Counted from the stretch's first letter, positions 1 through 5,092 are shown. The stretch: 5,092 nt of DNA from Planococcaceae bacterium UBA3370 (GCA_002360295.1 DEQI01000348.1:1104-6195), one strand, 5' to 3'. Translations and numbers: made by a program. Notes: a model not told the origin generated them from the sequence alone.

Positions 1-815
1 ATTTAGAACATGATGAATTTTTAAAAGAGCTAGTCAATCAAGTCATGGTCAGAAATAGACGAGAAGAGACCGGTATTGAGTGGACGAGCAGATGTGTTCA
101 AACTATCGCTATTCAATTTACAAAAGAAGAGCAAGAAGCATATGACATGCTGGAAACTCTTAAAGAAGTATCTCCTCATTTCGCTAATTCCATGTCCTTA
201 ATTACTTTACAAAAAGAAATGTGCAGTAGTAAAGAAGCGACAGCTCTCACATTAAGTAAGATGCTAGAGAATTGTGTTGAGCAAGAAGAGACGGACTATG
301 TACAACAATTATTAAATAAAATAATGTCACTAGACATCAATTCAAAAGCTGAAAAAACAATAGAAATTATTGCGCAAGCAAATGACAAAGTGATTATTTT
401 TACAGAATATAGAGCTACTCAAATTTATTTGCAATGGTATTTGCATACAAAAGGAATTACAAGTGTACTTTTTAATGGAAAATACAACAAAAGTAAGCGT
501 GATTATATGAAATATTTATTTAAGGAGCAAGCTCAAGTGCTTATTGCGACAGAAGCAGGTGGAGAAGGGATCAACTTGCAATTTTGCCATCATGTAATTA
601 ATTATGACTTGCCATGGAATCCAATGAAGCTAGAGCAACGGATTGGTCGTGTTCATCGACTTGGACAGGAAGAGGATGTGCATATTTATAATTTAGCCAT
701 CGAAAATACGATTGAAGACAATATATTAGATTTGCTGCAAACGAAAATTAATGTATTTGAAAAAGTAGTAGGGGACTTAGATGCCATTTTAACAGATTAT
801 AAAAAAACAATATAA
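1..815 (+). CDS. yqhH: SNF2-family DEAD/DEAH helicase, C-terminal part (YqhH-like), 5' end outside window
   Basis: The reading frame is already open at position 3, so the ATG at 45 is internal and the gene starts upstream of the window. About 270 C-terminal residues are visible. Seen: the linker before the second RecA-like domain contains VMVRNRREETGIEW. Helicase motif IV (VIIFTEYRAT) lies near 390-420, motif V (IATEAGGEGINLQ) near 543-581, and motif VI (QRIGRVHRLGQ) near 636-668. The spacing and wording are typical of SNF2/RapA-type ATPases. Motif VI carries the arginine finger region that completes ATP hydrolysis. Walker A and the DExH box must lie upstream and cannot be checked. Known: such proteins are ATP-driven double-stranded DNA translocases that remodel protein-DNA complexes in the cytoplasm. 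B. subtilis YqhH has this architecture, and yqhG lies next to it there as here. Its precise role is unknown. The TAA at 813-815 is followed by no clear terminator, so read-through towards yqhG is possible. The helicase call is firm; the gene symbol rests on similarity recalled from memory plus synteny. Confidence 0.9.
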   Translation, partial: LEHDEFLKELVNQVMVRNRREETGIEWTSRCVQTIAIQFTKEEQEAYDMLETLKEVSPHFANSMSLITLQKEMCSSKEATALTLSKMLENCVEQEETDYVQQLLNKIMSLDINSKAEKTIEIIAQANDKVIIFTEYRATQIYLQWYLHTKGITSVLFNGKYNKSKRDYMKYLFKEQAQVLIATEAGGEGINLQFCHHVINYDLPWNPMKLEQRIGRVHRLGQEEDVHIYNLAIENTIEDNILDLLQTKINVFEKVVGDLDAILTDYKKTI

Positions 816-900
816 ATTTCACATGTGTGTTGATTATCTAAATTTTAGTAGGTAAAAAGCTTAATTTCTTTAGTAGAATAATTAATAAAAGACACTTTAT

Positions 901-1035
901 AGTTGATTGGAGCGAAGGTGACTCGACTCCCGCAGGAACAGCACGAGCTTCAACTAATTTATTTCGGTACTAGCCGAAATAAATTAGTTAAAGCTGTACC
1001 TGCGGAAAGTGAGTCAACCGTAGAGGAAATCAACT
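901..1035. repeat. 135-bp palindromic intergenic repeat (Bacillales dispersed, MITE/REP-like element)
   Basis: The ends are inverted copies: AGTTGATT (901-908) and AATCAACT (1028-1035). Inside them, GGTGACTC (917-924) pairs with GAGTCAACC (1011-1019) with one bulge, and CCGCAGG (930-936) pairs perfectly with CCTGCGG (999-1005). The centre is a perfect 16-bp stem (952-967 with 974-989) around a six-base loop (968-973). One C/A mismatch later it extends by five more pairs (946-950 with 991-995). The whole element can therefore fold into one long hairpin. The outer sequence (GATTGGAGCGAAGG, GAACAGCACGAG, GCGGAAAG, GGAAATCAAC) matches a dispersed repeat I recall from many Bacillus and Lysinibacillus genomes. 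The AT-rich central arm differs from the GC-rich centre I remember, so this may be a variant. It contains no ORF and no convincing T-tract, so I do not call it an intrinsic terminator, although as RNA it could protect or attenuate the transcript between its neighbours. Confidence 0.8.
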
Positions 1036-1139
1036 TCCTTAAACTACAATTAAAAGAAAAAGGAAAATTAACACGCTTGTAAATTTCATTAAGGCTATAA
1101 AAGTATTAGCCTAGTTTGAAAGTTTATACAACTGATTGC
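1036..1139. other. AT-rich leader before yqhG, no gene
   Basis: This stretch completes the gene-free gap 816-1156. It contains a small inverted repeat, AGGCTA (1092-1097) and TAGCCT (1107-1112), with a nine-base loop. TATAAA at 1096-1101 looks like a -10 box, but no -35 element sits 16-18 bases upstream, so I do not call a promoter. The part of the gap left of the palindromic repeat (816-900) is also AT-rich and shows only a short CACATGTG palindrome at 820-827. Whether yqhG has its own promoter here or depends on read-through from the helicase gene cannot be decided from the sequence. Confidence 0.4.
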
Positions 1140-1149
1140 AAAAGAGGTG
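1140..1149 (+). promoter_or_regulatory. Ribosome binding site deciding the yqhG start
   Basis: AAAAGAGGTG is the only good Shine-Dalgarno sequence near the start of the yqhG frame. It lies downstream of the TTG at 1136, so it cannot serve that codon. It ends one base before the ATG at 1151, leaving only three bases after GAGG, which is too tight. It leaves nine bases before the GTG at 1157, which is a normal distance. Confidence 0.65.
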
Positions 1150-1156
1150 GATGAAT

Positions 1157-1927
1157 GTGTATCCGCAACAAGTACATGTTTTTTTGACGCAATTTTTTCA
1201 GGAAAATCAATGCGCTATTATTCATGATAATAATGGTGCGCTTACGGTCCAGCTAACAATTGATATGGATAAAAAAATCATGAATCGTCCATTTTATTGG
1301 AAATATGTAGAGGCAACAAATGGCGAGCCGAATCCCTCGCAAGTTACCTTTATTACAGGTCTTAATAGTAATCAGCAAGGTGAAATGGTGCAATTTGGTT
1401 CCCAACGATTAAATCAGCTTTTTCAAGTAACAAAAGAGCTCGGCGCATTTGTCAAAATGTATGAACAAACAGCATCAATGGATAGGCAGATTATTCTAAC
1501 GCCCTGGCTTAGTGTGAATTATAAAGTATCGTATTGCAGTGATCGAACGAAGGAAATGTTGTATTCATTTGGCCTAAATTTGTTAACTGGTCAACTTGTG
1601 CAAAACTTTCACGAATCATTAATGCAATTGAATCTCACTTCCGATCAACCAGAAAGCTGCTTTTTAGTACAAGCCATTATAAAACCACAACGAGCACTTG
1701 AAAGATTAGAGGTTGCTATTGAAGAAATGATTCAACAAGATGATCATTTTTGGGCTGAAGAATCTGCAAAAAGATGGCAGAGAGACTTGAGAGTTTTAGA
1801 ATACTTTTATGAAGGTGTTGAAAATCGGCCCGAATGTTATGAAGTTGAAAAAACAGCTTTAGATGAAAGATATAATCCGAAAATTAAGTTGGAAATTATT
1901 AATGGTGGTTTATTTTACTTGAAGTAA
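1157..1927 (+). CDS. yqhG: YqhG family protein of unknown function
   Basis: With the GTG at 1157 as start the product has 256 residues, about the usual size of YqhG. The frame is open further left, to a TTG at 1136 and an ATG at 1151, but only the GTG has a properly spaced ribosome binding site. It also gives an N-terminus (Met-Tyr-Pro-Gln-Gln-Val-His) that resembles the family start I recall. Seen: a short amphipathic N-terminal helix (residues 4-16), then a beta-rich stretch and the conserved-looking core LTIDMDKKIMNRPFYWKYVE (about 33-52), followed by a Pro/Asn turn and VTFITG. The C-terminal half is acidic and helical (about 180-230). There is no signal peptide or membrane segment, so it is probably cytoplasmic. 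Known: YqhG is a Bacillales family of unknown function encoded beside yqhH in B. subtilis, where sinI-sinR follow. Here a TetR-transporter locus follows instead. Family membership is confident; I assign no biochemical role. Confidence 0.85.
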   Translation: MYPQQVHVFLTQFFQENQCAIIHDNNGALTVQLTIDMDKKIMNRPFYWKYVEATNGEPNPSQVTFITGLNSNQQGEMVQFGSQRLNQLFQVTKELGAFVKMYEQTASMDRQIILTPWLSVNYKVSYCSDRTKEMLYSFGLNLLTGQLVQNFHESLMQLNLTSDQPESCFLVQAIIKPQRALERLEVAIEEMIQQDDHFWAEESAKRWQRDLRVLEYFYEGVENRPECYEVEKTALDERYNPKIKLEIINGGLFYLK

Positions 1928-1954
1928 GGTATGTAAACTATTGCTTATAAGAAT

Positions 1955-1999
1955 AAAAAGAGTGGGCGTGTCCATTGTATGGGACGCCCACTTCCTTTT
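1955..1999. terminator. Bidirectional intrinsic terminator between yqhG and the tetR-type gene
   Basis: A GC-rich hairpin is formed by AGTGGGCGTGTCC (1961-1973) and GGGACGCCCACT (1981-1992), with one bulged G and a seven-base loop. On the minus strand the stem is followed by CTTTTTATT (complement of 1952-1960), a good U-tract. It lies 17 bases after the stop codon of the minus-strand regulator gene. On the plus strand the tail is TTCCTTTT (1992-1999), which is weaker. The hairpin lies between two converging genes and probably ends both transcripts. Confidence 0.85.
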
Positions 2000-2009
2000 A
2001 AAAAATCCT

Positions 2010-2903
2010 CTATTTTTTCTTAGTTTGCGTATGAATATAGTGCCACATAATATTGCATAACTCGATTGATTCGGCTTCGTGCATTGTACTATGAAAAGCT
2101 TCGCGGAAAGGCTTTAATAATACTTTAATCACATGGATGCGCGGCACTTCGAGATTAAATTCTTCGGCGAGACATGTAGATAGTTGTTCACCTACTTCAT
2201 TTGGTTCATTGACTAGCTGTCCATTAAACCCATTTATTTGTTCTACTATTTGTTCTTTTGAATATGGTTTTCGACTTATTTTTTTATTTAGTATGCGAAT
2301 AGCATCTGAACCGAGTAATATGTCGCCTGCTTCAATAAGAGTTGGCAACAATGCTTGTATGTTTCGTAAAGCAATATGAACAAGACGACTTGGTTCGATT
2401 GGTGTGTCATGAATATAATGCCATACTAATGCCAAATGTTGTAACATTCCTGAAAAGTTAATAGCTAATTCAAATGAATATGGCCCCGCTTCTTCCCCAA
2501 ATATATCTGTAAATCTTTCTGATATCCATTCAATTTCATAAAGGTGATGATGCGCTAAAGCTTTTTTTAGCTCATTATCAGATGACTGATGTAGCCCTTG
2601 AAAAAATGCGAATAAATTTTGTTCTTTATTAATTTTCATGATGACAATGATTTGTTCTGCAAAAACGTTGAGATCTCGTTTATCTTTACCGATTAATAAT
2701 TCATGTCGGCGTAAACTCGCCTCATAACGAGCTTGCTCTAAAATGGCTAAAACGCATTCGTTTTTGGAGGAAAAGTAATTATAAAAAGTACCTTTAGAAA
2801 TATTTGCACGATCTAAAATGTCTTGTATAGAAGTTTGTTGAAACCCTTTTTCGATAAATAGTTGTAGTGATGACTCAATCACTTTCTGTTTTCGAGTATT
2901 CAT
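2010..2903 (-). CDS. TetR/AcrR family transcriptional regulator, probable repressor of the divergent efflux gene
   Basis: The 297-residue product begins with a textbook TetR DNA-binding domain. Helix 1 is KVIESSLQLFIEKGF (7-21), and the helix-turn-helix TSIQDILDRANISKGTFYNYF spans about 24-44, followed by the usual S-K-N-E-C turn into helix 4. Residues 50-200 form the all-helical ligand-binding and dimerisation domain. The protein is about 80-100 residues longer than the usual 190-220. The extra part (about 200-297) is helical and ends in the basic tail KKK. The pentapeptide WHYIH occurs twice, at 161-165 and 287-291. I recall similarly long TetR proteins in Bacillus (YerO is near 290 residues), but I cannot claim orthology. 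The ATG at 2901-2903 has AAAAGGGG upstream on the minus strand with a five-base gap. The gene is divergent from an MDR transporter 167 bp away, which is the standard arrangement for local repression relieved by a toxic ligand. The family is certain; the target is inferred from position. Confidence 0.93.
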   Translation of the reverse strand: MNTRKQKVIESSLQLFIEKGFQQTSIQDILDRANISKGTFYNYFSSKNECVLAILEQARYEASLRRHELLIGKDKRDLNVFAEQIIVIMKINKEQNLFAFFQGLHQSSDNELKKALAHHHLYEIEWISERFTDIFGEEAGPYSFELAINFSGMLQHLALVWHYIHDTPIEPSRLVHIALRNIQALLPTLIEAGDILLGSDAIRILNKKISRKPYSKEQIVEQINGFNGQLVNEPNEVGEQLSTCLAEEFNLEVPRIHVIKVLLKPFREAFHSTMHEAESIELCNIMWHYIHTQTKKK

Positions 2904-2925
2904 AAGCGCCCCTTTTAATATGTTG

Positions 2926-2944
2926 TTATACTGTTAGTCTATAA
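2926..2944. promoter_or_regulatory. Candidate operator over the tetR-type promoter
   Basis: TTATACTGTTAGTCTATAA is a 19-base imperfect palindrome. Its outer arms TTATA and TATAA pair, and inside them ACT and AGT pair around GTT, offset by one base. It covers the predicted -10 box of the minus-strand regulator gene, where a bound repressor would give autoregulation. The TTATA/TATAA edges recall operators of other TetR-type efflux regulators such as QacR. Binding is inferred. Confidence 0.4.
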
Positions 2945-2964
2945 TGAAAAGGTTTTAATTTCAA
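2936..2964 (-). promoter_or_regulatory. Candidate sigma-A promoter for the tetR-type gene
   Basis: On the minus strand, TTGAAA (complement of 2959-2964, four of six bases match the -35 consensus) and TAGACT (complement of 2936-2941, four of six match the -10 consensus) are 17 bases apart. Transcription would start near 2929, about 25 bases before the ATG. The -10 box is weak, so this is the best visible candidate rather than a firm call. Confidence 0.4.
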
Positions 2965-2968
2965 TGGT

Positions 2969-3021
2969 TTTGGACTTATCGGTATAAAATTGTTGATTAA
3001 TTTGGACTCTGAGTATAAAAT
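2969..3021. promoter_or_regulatory. Pair of directly repeated, palindromic candidate operators before the efflux gene
   Basis: Two copies of TTTGGACT-(4 or 5 bases)-GTATAAAAT occur at 2969-2990 and 3001-3021, with starts 32 bp apart, close to three helical turns. Each copy is itself a pseudo-palindrome. In the right copy, TTT and ACTC at 3001-3009 mirror GAGT and AAA at 3011-3019. In the left copy, TTT and AC mirror GT and AAA. The right copy overlaps the spacer and -10 box of the predicted efflux promoter. Direct repetition of an inverted motif in the spacer of a TetR-transporter pair is what one expects of operators. That this particular regulator binds them is inferred. Confidence 0.5.
2993..3021 (+). 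promoter_or_regulatory. Candidate sigma-A promoter for the DHA2 efflux gene
   Basis: TTGATT (2993-2998, four of six bases match the -35 consensus) and TAAAAT (3016-3021, five of six match the -10 consensus) are separated by exactly 17 bases. Transcription would start near 3028, giving a leader of about 43 bases with GAGGGG (3060-3065) five bases before the ATG. The promoter overlaps the right candidate operator. Confidence 0.6.
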
Positions 3022-3070
3022 AAATCAAGCGAATAGCAATAGAGAGAAAAATGAATTGTGAGGGGCTAAA

Positions 3071-4579
3071 ATGAATCAAGATTTACAAACTAAAAAACCT
3101 CCATATTTAATGATCATCATCTTGTTTGTAGGTGCATTTGTTGCGTTTTTAAATAATACGTTACTCAATGTAGCTTTACCGACAATTATGATAGATTTAG
3201 GAATTGAGGATTATTCAACGGTACAATGGCTGTCAACGGGCTATATGCTAGTAAGTGGTGTATTAGTACCTGCATCTGCCTTCTTTATTACTAAATTTAA
3301 AAATAGAACTATATTTATAGTATCTATGTCTTTATTTTTACTAGGAACAATATTAGCAGCAGTTGCACCAGTATTTGGCGTATTAGTTGCTGGACGTATG
3401 GTTCAAGCGGCAGGGGCGGCAACGATGTCTCCTTTATTAATGAACGTTATGTTGTCTAGTTTCCCGATTGAAAAACGCGGTGCGGCAATGGGGATTTTCG
3501 GCTTAGTCATGATTGCTGCTCCAGCAATCGGACCAACGTTATCCGGATGGATTGTAGAGCATTATGATTGGCGTTTATTATTCGAAATGATTATTCCATT
3601 TGCAGTAATCAGCTTATTATTAGGTATTTGGAAGTTAGAAAACGTCATGGAAACACGTGATGTGAAGCTCGATTATCTTTCACTTGTATTATCTACAATT
3701 GGTTTTGGTGGTCTCTTATATGGATTCAGTTCAGCTGGGTCAAAAGGCTGGGATGTACCTGAAGTATACGGCACAATTATTGTGGGTGGACTTAGCTTAT
3801 TGCTCTTTATCGTACGACAAGTAAAAATGGAGCAACCGTTATTAAATTTACGTATTTACAAATACCCGATGTTTGCTCTAGCCTCAGTCATTTCCATGGT
3901 TGTGTCAGTAGCAATGTTCTCAGGGATGATTTTAACGCCAGCATATATTCAAACAGTTCGTGGGATTTCTCCTTTAGATGCAGGATTAATGATGCTTCCA
4001 GGGGCTATTCTAATGGGGTTAATGTCTCCTATTACAGGTAAATTATTTGATAAATATGGACCGAAAATATTAGCAACAATTGGTTTATCTATTACAACAC
4101 TTGCTACATATTTTTTAACGAAACTATCAATGGATTCTTCCTATGCGTATATTATCACAGTATACACGGTACGAATGATGGGGATGTCATTAGTAATGAT
4201 GCCAATTATGACAAATGGTTTAAATTCATTACCGATGAAAATGAATCCACATGGTACAGCGATCAACAATACTGTTCAGCAAGTTTCTGGTGCAATTGGA
4301 ACGGCTGTTCTTGTTACCATTATGAACTCTCATATTAAAACACGTGGTGCTGAGCTAGCAGCAGAAGCCCAAGCGAAAGCGGCGGCAAGCGGTGTAACAC
4401 CGACAGAGTCGCAAATTGCAGAAATGACAGCACAAATTGGTCAAACAGCCATGTTAGACGGTATTAACTATACATTTATGGTAGCAACAATGATTTCAGC
4501 TGTTGCATTATTACTTGCTTTCTTCTTAAAAAGAGTAGATGTAACAAAACGCGAAGGTTATCAAGCATCACAAAAATAA
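3071..4579 (+). CDS. DHA2 family (EmrB/QacA type, 14 membrane helices) multidrug MFS transporter
   Basis: The 502-residue integral membrane protein has the length and pattern of proton-coupled 14-helix drug exporters. Helix 1 (about 12-34) carries LNNTLLNVALP (27-37), the DHA2 form of the helix-1 motif with the usual acidic residue replaced by Asn. LVAGRMVQAAGAA (105-117) is motif B, with the conserved Arg109 in helix 4. APAIGPTLSGW (150-160) is the antiporter motif C in helix 5. GKLFDKYGPK (323-332) is the motif-A-like loop of the second half, while the first-half loop FITKFKNRT (72-80) is degenerate. An Ala-rich hydrophilic loop (about 421-462) precedes the last helix and ends in a basic cytoplasmic tail. 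Known: such proteins export lipophilic drugs, dyes or antibiotics across the cytoplasmic membrane in exchange for protons. The sequence resembles the LmrB-like subgroup of Bacillus, but substrate cannot be read from it. It is divergent from the TetR-type gene, its likely regulator, and is the only gene before the following terminator. Confidence 0.93.
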   Translation: MNQDLQTKKPPYLMIIILFVGAFVAFLNNTLLNVALPTIMIDLGIEDYSTVQWLSTGYMLVSGVLVPASAFFITKFKNRTIFIVSMSLFLLGTILAAVAPVFGVLVAGRMVQAAGAATMSPLLMNVMLSSFPIEKRGAAMGIFGLVMIAAPAIGPTLSGWIVEHYDWRLLFEMIIPFAVISLLLGIWKLENVMETRDVKLDYLSLVLSTIGFGGLLYGFSSAGSKGWDVPEVYGTIIVGGLSLLLFIVRQVKMEQPLLNLRIYKYPMFALASVISMVVSVAMFSGMILTPAYIQTVRGISPLDAGLMMLPGAILMGLMSPITGKLFDKYGPKILATIGLSITTLATYFLTKLSMDSSYAYIITVYTVRMMGMSLVMMPIMTNGLNSLPMKMNPHGTAINNTVQQVSGAIGTAVLVTIMNSHIKTRGAELAAEAQAKAAASGVTPTESQIAEMTAQIGQTAMLDGINYTFMVATMISAVALLLAFFLKRVDVTKREGYQASQK

Positions 4580-4585
4580 AAAGTG

Positions 4586-4638
4586 AAAAAACAGGACTTT
4601 TCGATAAGTTTTTAACTTATGAGAAAGTCCTGTTTTTT
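4586..4638 (+). terminator. Long intrinsic terminator after the efflux gene
   Basis: ACAGGACTTT (4591-4600) pairs perfectly with AAAGTCCTGT (4624-4633), and ATAAGTT (4604-4610) with AACTTAT (4614-4620). They are separated by a small internal loop and capped by TTT. The stem is followed by six T (4633-4638) and preceded by an A-run, so it may work in both directions. It begins seven bases after the stop codon. Confidence 0.93.
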
Positions 4639-4672
4639 GTGATATATGTAAAAAACCTAAGGAATTAATTCC

Positions 4673-4756
4673 TGAAAGGGAAGGAAACTAGTAAGTGATA
4701 AATTAATATGCATAATGATTAAGTAGCCGTCCATACTATGAAAGGTTTCACTAGTA
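4673..4756 (+). repeat. Direct repeat TGAAAGG...ACTAGTA flanking the small-gene promoter
   Basis: TGAAAGG followed by ACTAGTA occurs at 4673-4693 with a seven-base gap, and again at 4739-4756 with a four-base gap. The starts are 66 bp apart. The forespore-like promoter lies between the copies. Just left, AGGAATTAATTCCT (4660-4673) is a perfect 14-bp palindrome. Function is unknown; two seven-base words repeated in order could still arise by chance in AT-rich DNA. Confidence 0.4.
4710..4738 (+). promoter_or_regulatory. Candidate forespore (sigma-G/sigma-F type) promoter
   Basis: GCATA (4710-4714) fits the sigma-G/F -35 pattern (G, any of A/C/T, A, T, purine). CATACTA (4732-4738) fits the sigma-G -10 pattern. 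The spacer is 17 bases, against the usual 17-18. No sigma-A pair of similar quality is visible before the small gene. Transcription would start near 4745, about 40 bases before the ATG. The motif match is seen directly; forespore expression is inferred. Confidence 0.5.
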
Positions 4757-4783
4757 GTTCCAACGTGAATAGGAGGGAATGTA

Positions 4784-4936
4784 ATGAGCAAATCGGACCG
4801 TTTAGATCCAAAATCTCAGAAAATCCACCAAAACTGGACAAGGATTAAGCATTCAAAATCTCAAGTTTGTGGTCAAACGGAGATAACACTTCATAACCAA
4901 ATCTTGAGGTCCGAAGCAAAAGCCAGACAGTTTTAA
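4784..4936 (+). CDS. Small basic protein of 50 residues, possibly YpzG-like
   Basis: A 50-codon frame starts at ATG 4784, seven bases after a strong AGGAGG ribosome binding site (4771-4776), and ends at TAA 4934-4936. An intrinsic terminator follows 26 bases later. The product is basic and hydrophilic: MSKSDRLDPKSQKIHQNW at the N-terminus, then RIKHSKSQVCGQTE (20-33) and a helical C-terminus ending EAKARQF. It has a single Cys (29) and no signal peptide or membrane helix. The layout (LDPKSQK, NW, K-x-SKSQV-x-GQT) resembles, from memory, the small Bacillus YpzG family of unknown function; I could not check this, so no symbol is given. A forespore-type promoter candidate upstream and the small basic composition would fit a spore-expressed protein. 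It does not match the small acid-soluble protein sequences I remember. That it is a real gene is well supported by its signals; its role is unknown. Confidence 0.78.
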   Translation: MSKSDRLDPKSQKIHQNWTRIKHSKSQVCGQTEITLHNQILRSEAKARQF

Positions 4937-4962
4937 TTTCATGAAGGTTTTTCAGTGAAATC

Positions 4963-5001
4963 AAGCCCGAAGAAAAAATCTTCGGGCTTATTTATATTAT
5001 T
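4963..5001 (+). terminator. Intrinsic terminator after the small gene
   Basis: AAGCCCGAAGA (4963-4973) and TCTTCGGGCTT (4979-4989) form a perfect 11-bp stem with a five-A loop. The tail is ATTTATATTATT, T-rich but interrupted. It follows the stop codon of the 50-codon gene by 26 bases and supports that gene being its own transcription unit. Confidence 0.85.
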
Positions 5002-5074
5002 AAGGAAATTTTAAAAATAGTATATGGGAATAAATAATGTCCAGGCAGAACAGGACGCCTGAGCTTTTATTATG

Positions 5075-5092
5075 TGTCTAGCTCCAGCGCCT
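5075..5092. repeat. Edge of a dispersed Bacillaceae repeat (truncated by window end)
   Basis: TGTCTAGCTCCAGCGCCT at the right end matches the start of an intergenic repeat I recall from many Bacillus-type genomes, where it usually continues with AGCCCCTCG. Only 18 bases are visible, so this rests on recognition of a short string. A weak hairpin, CAGGC (5042-5046) with GCCTG (5057-5061), lies just before it. Confidence 0.5.

Noticed and set aside
45..47. ATG as the start of the helicase gene
   Set aside because: The frame is open to the window edge with family-typical residues before it, and the ATPase half of the protein is missing. The Met is therefore internal and the gene is cut by the window, not truncated.
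901..1035. Palindromic element as an intrinsic terminator or CRISPR-like repeat
   Set aside because: No T-run follows any of the stems, and there is only one unit with no spacer-repeat periodicity. A dispersed palindromic repeat explains it better.
1077..1101. TTGTAA and TATAAA as a promoter for yqhG
   Set aside because: The two boxes are only 13 bases apart, too close for sigma-A, and no better partner was found for either.
2137..2379. 80-codon open frame on the plus strand
   Set aside because: It lies wholly inside the minus-strand TetR-type gene, whose protein is clearly real. It has no ribosome binding site, and its Ser/Cys-rich product looks like antisense shadow coding.
3014..3019. 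TATAAA as the -10 box of the efflux promoter
   Set aside because: Its distance to the only reasonable -35 box (2993-2998) would be 15 bases. TAAAAT two bases further on gives the ideal 17.
5042..5070. CAGGC/GCCTG hairpin followed by CTTTTATT as another terminator
   Set aside because: The stem has five pairs with a ten-base loop, and no gene in the window needs it, since the small gene already has a strong terminator at 4963-5001.

Overview
The window is low-GC, AT-rich DNA from a spore-forming member of the Bacillaceae/Planococcaceae. Lysinibacillus or a close relative is my best guess. The evidence is the yqhH-yqhG gene pair, strong AGGAGG-type ribosome binding sites, AT-rich sigma-A-like promoters, T-tailed hairpin terminators, and two repeat families that I recall from Bacillus-type genomes. 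The genus is inferred; there is no rRNA or other marker here to fix it.

Layout, left to right. (1) Positions 1-815 hold the C-terminal half of a SNF2-family helicase (YqhH-like), whose 5' part lies outside the window. (2) Positions 816-1156 have no gene. They carry a 135-bp palindromic element (901-1035) with terminal inverted repeats and a near-perfect central hairpin. (3) Positions 1157-1927 encode a YqhG-family protein of unknown function, for which I prefer a GTG start. (4) A hairpin at 1955-1999 serves as terminator for two converging genes. (5) A minus-strand TetR-type repressor (2010-2903) and a plus-strand 14-helix DHA2 drug/proton antiporter (3071-4579) are divergently transcribed from a 167-bp spacer. 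The spacer holds candidate promoters for both genes and palindromic, directly repeated candidate operators. (6) A long hairpin terminator follows the transporter. (7) A 50-codon gene (4784-4936) has a strong ribosome binding site, a forespore-type (sigma-G/F-like) promoter candidate and its own terminator. (8) The right edge cuts into another dispersed Bacillaceae repeat.

How the genes work together. yqhH and yqhG are neighbours in Bacillus subtilis as well, but there is no known joint function; here the palindromic element separates them. The TetR gene and the transporter form a classic local circuit: the repressor probably shuts off the exporter, and perhaps itself, until a toxic ligand binds. 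The 50-residue protein appears to be an independent transcription unit, possibly made in the developing spore.

Most of the window is ordinary core-type Bacillales sequence. The points most worth checking are the small gene with its forespore-like promoter, the paired operators in the divergent spacer, the palindromic element inside the yqhH-yqhG pair, and the long C-terminal extension of the TetR protein. I see no sign of an undescribed defence or mobile system.
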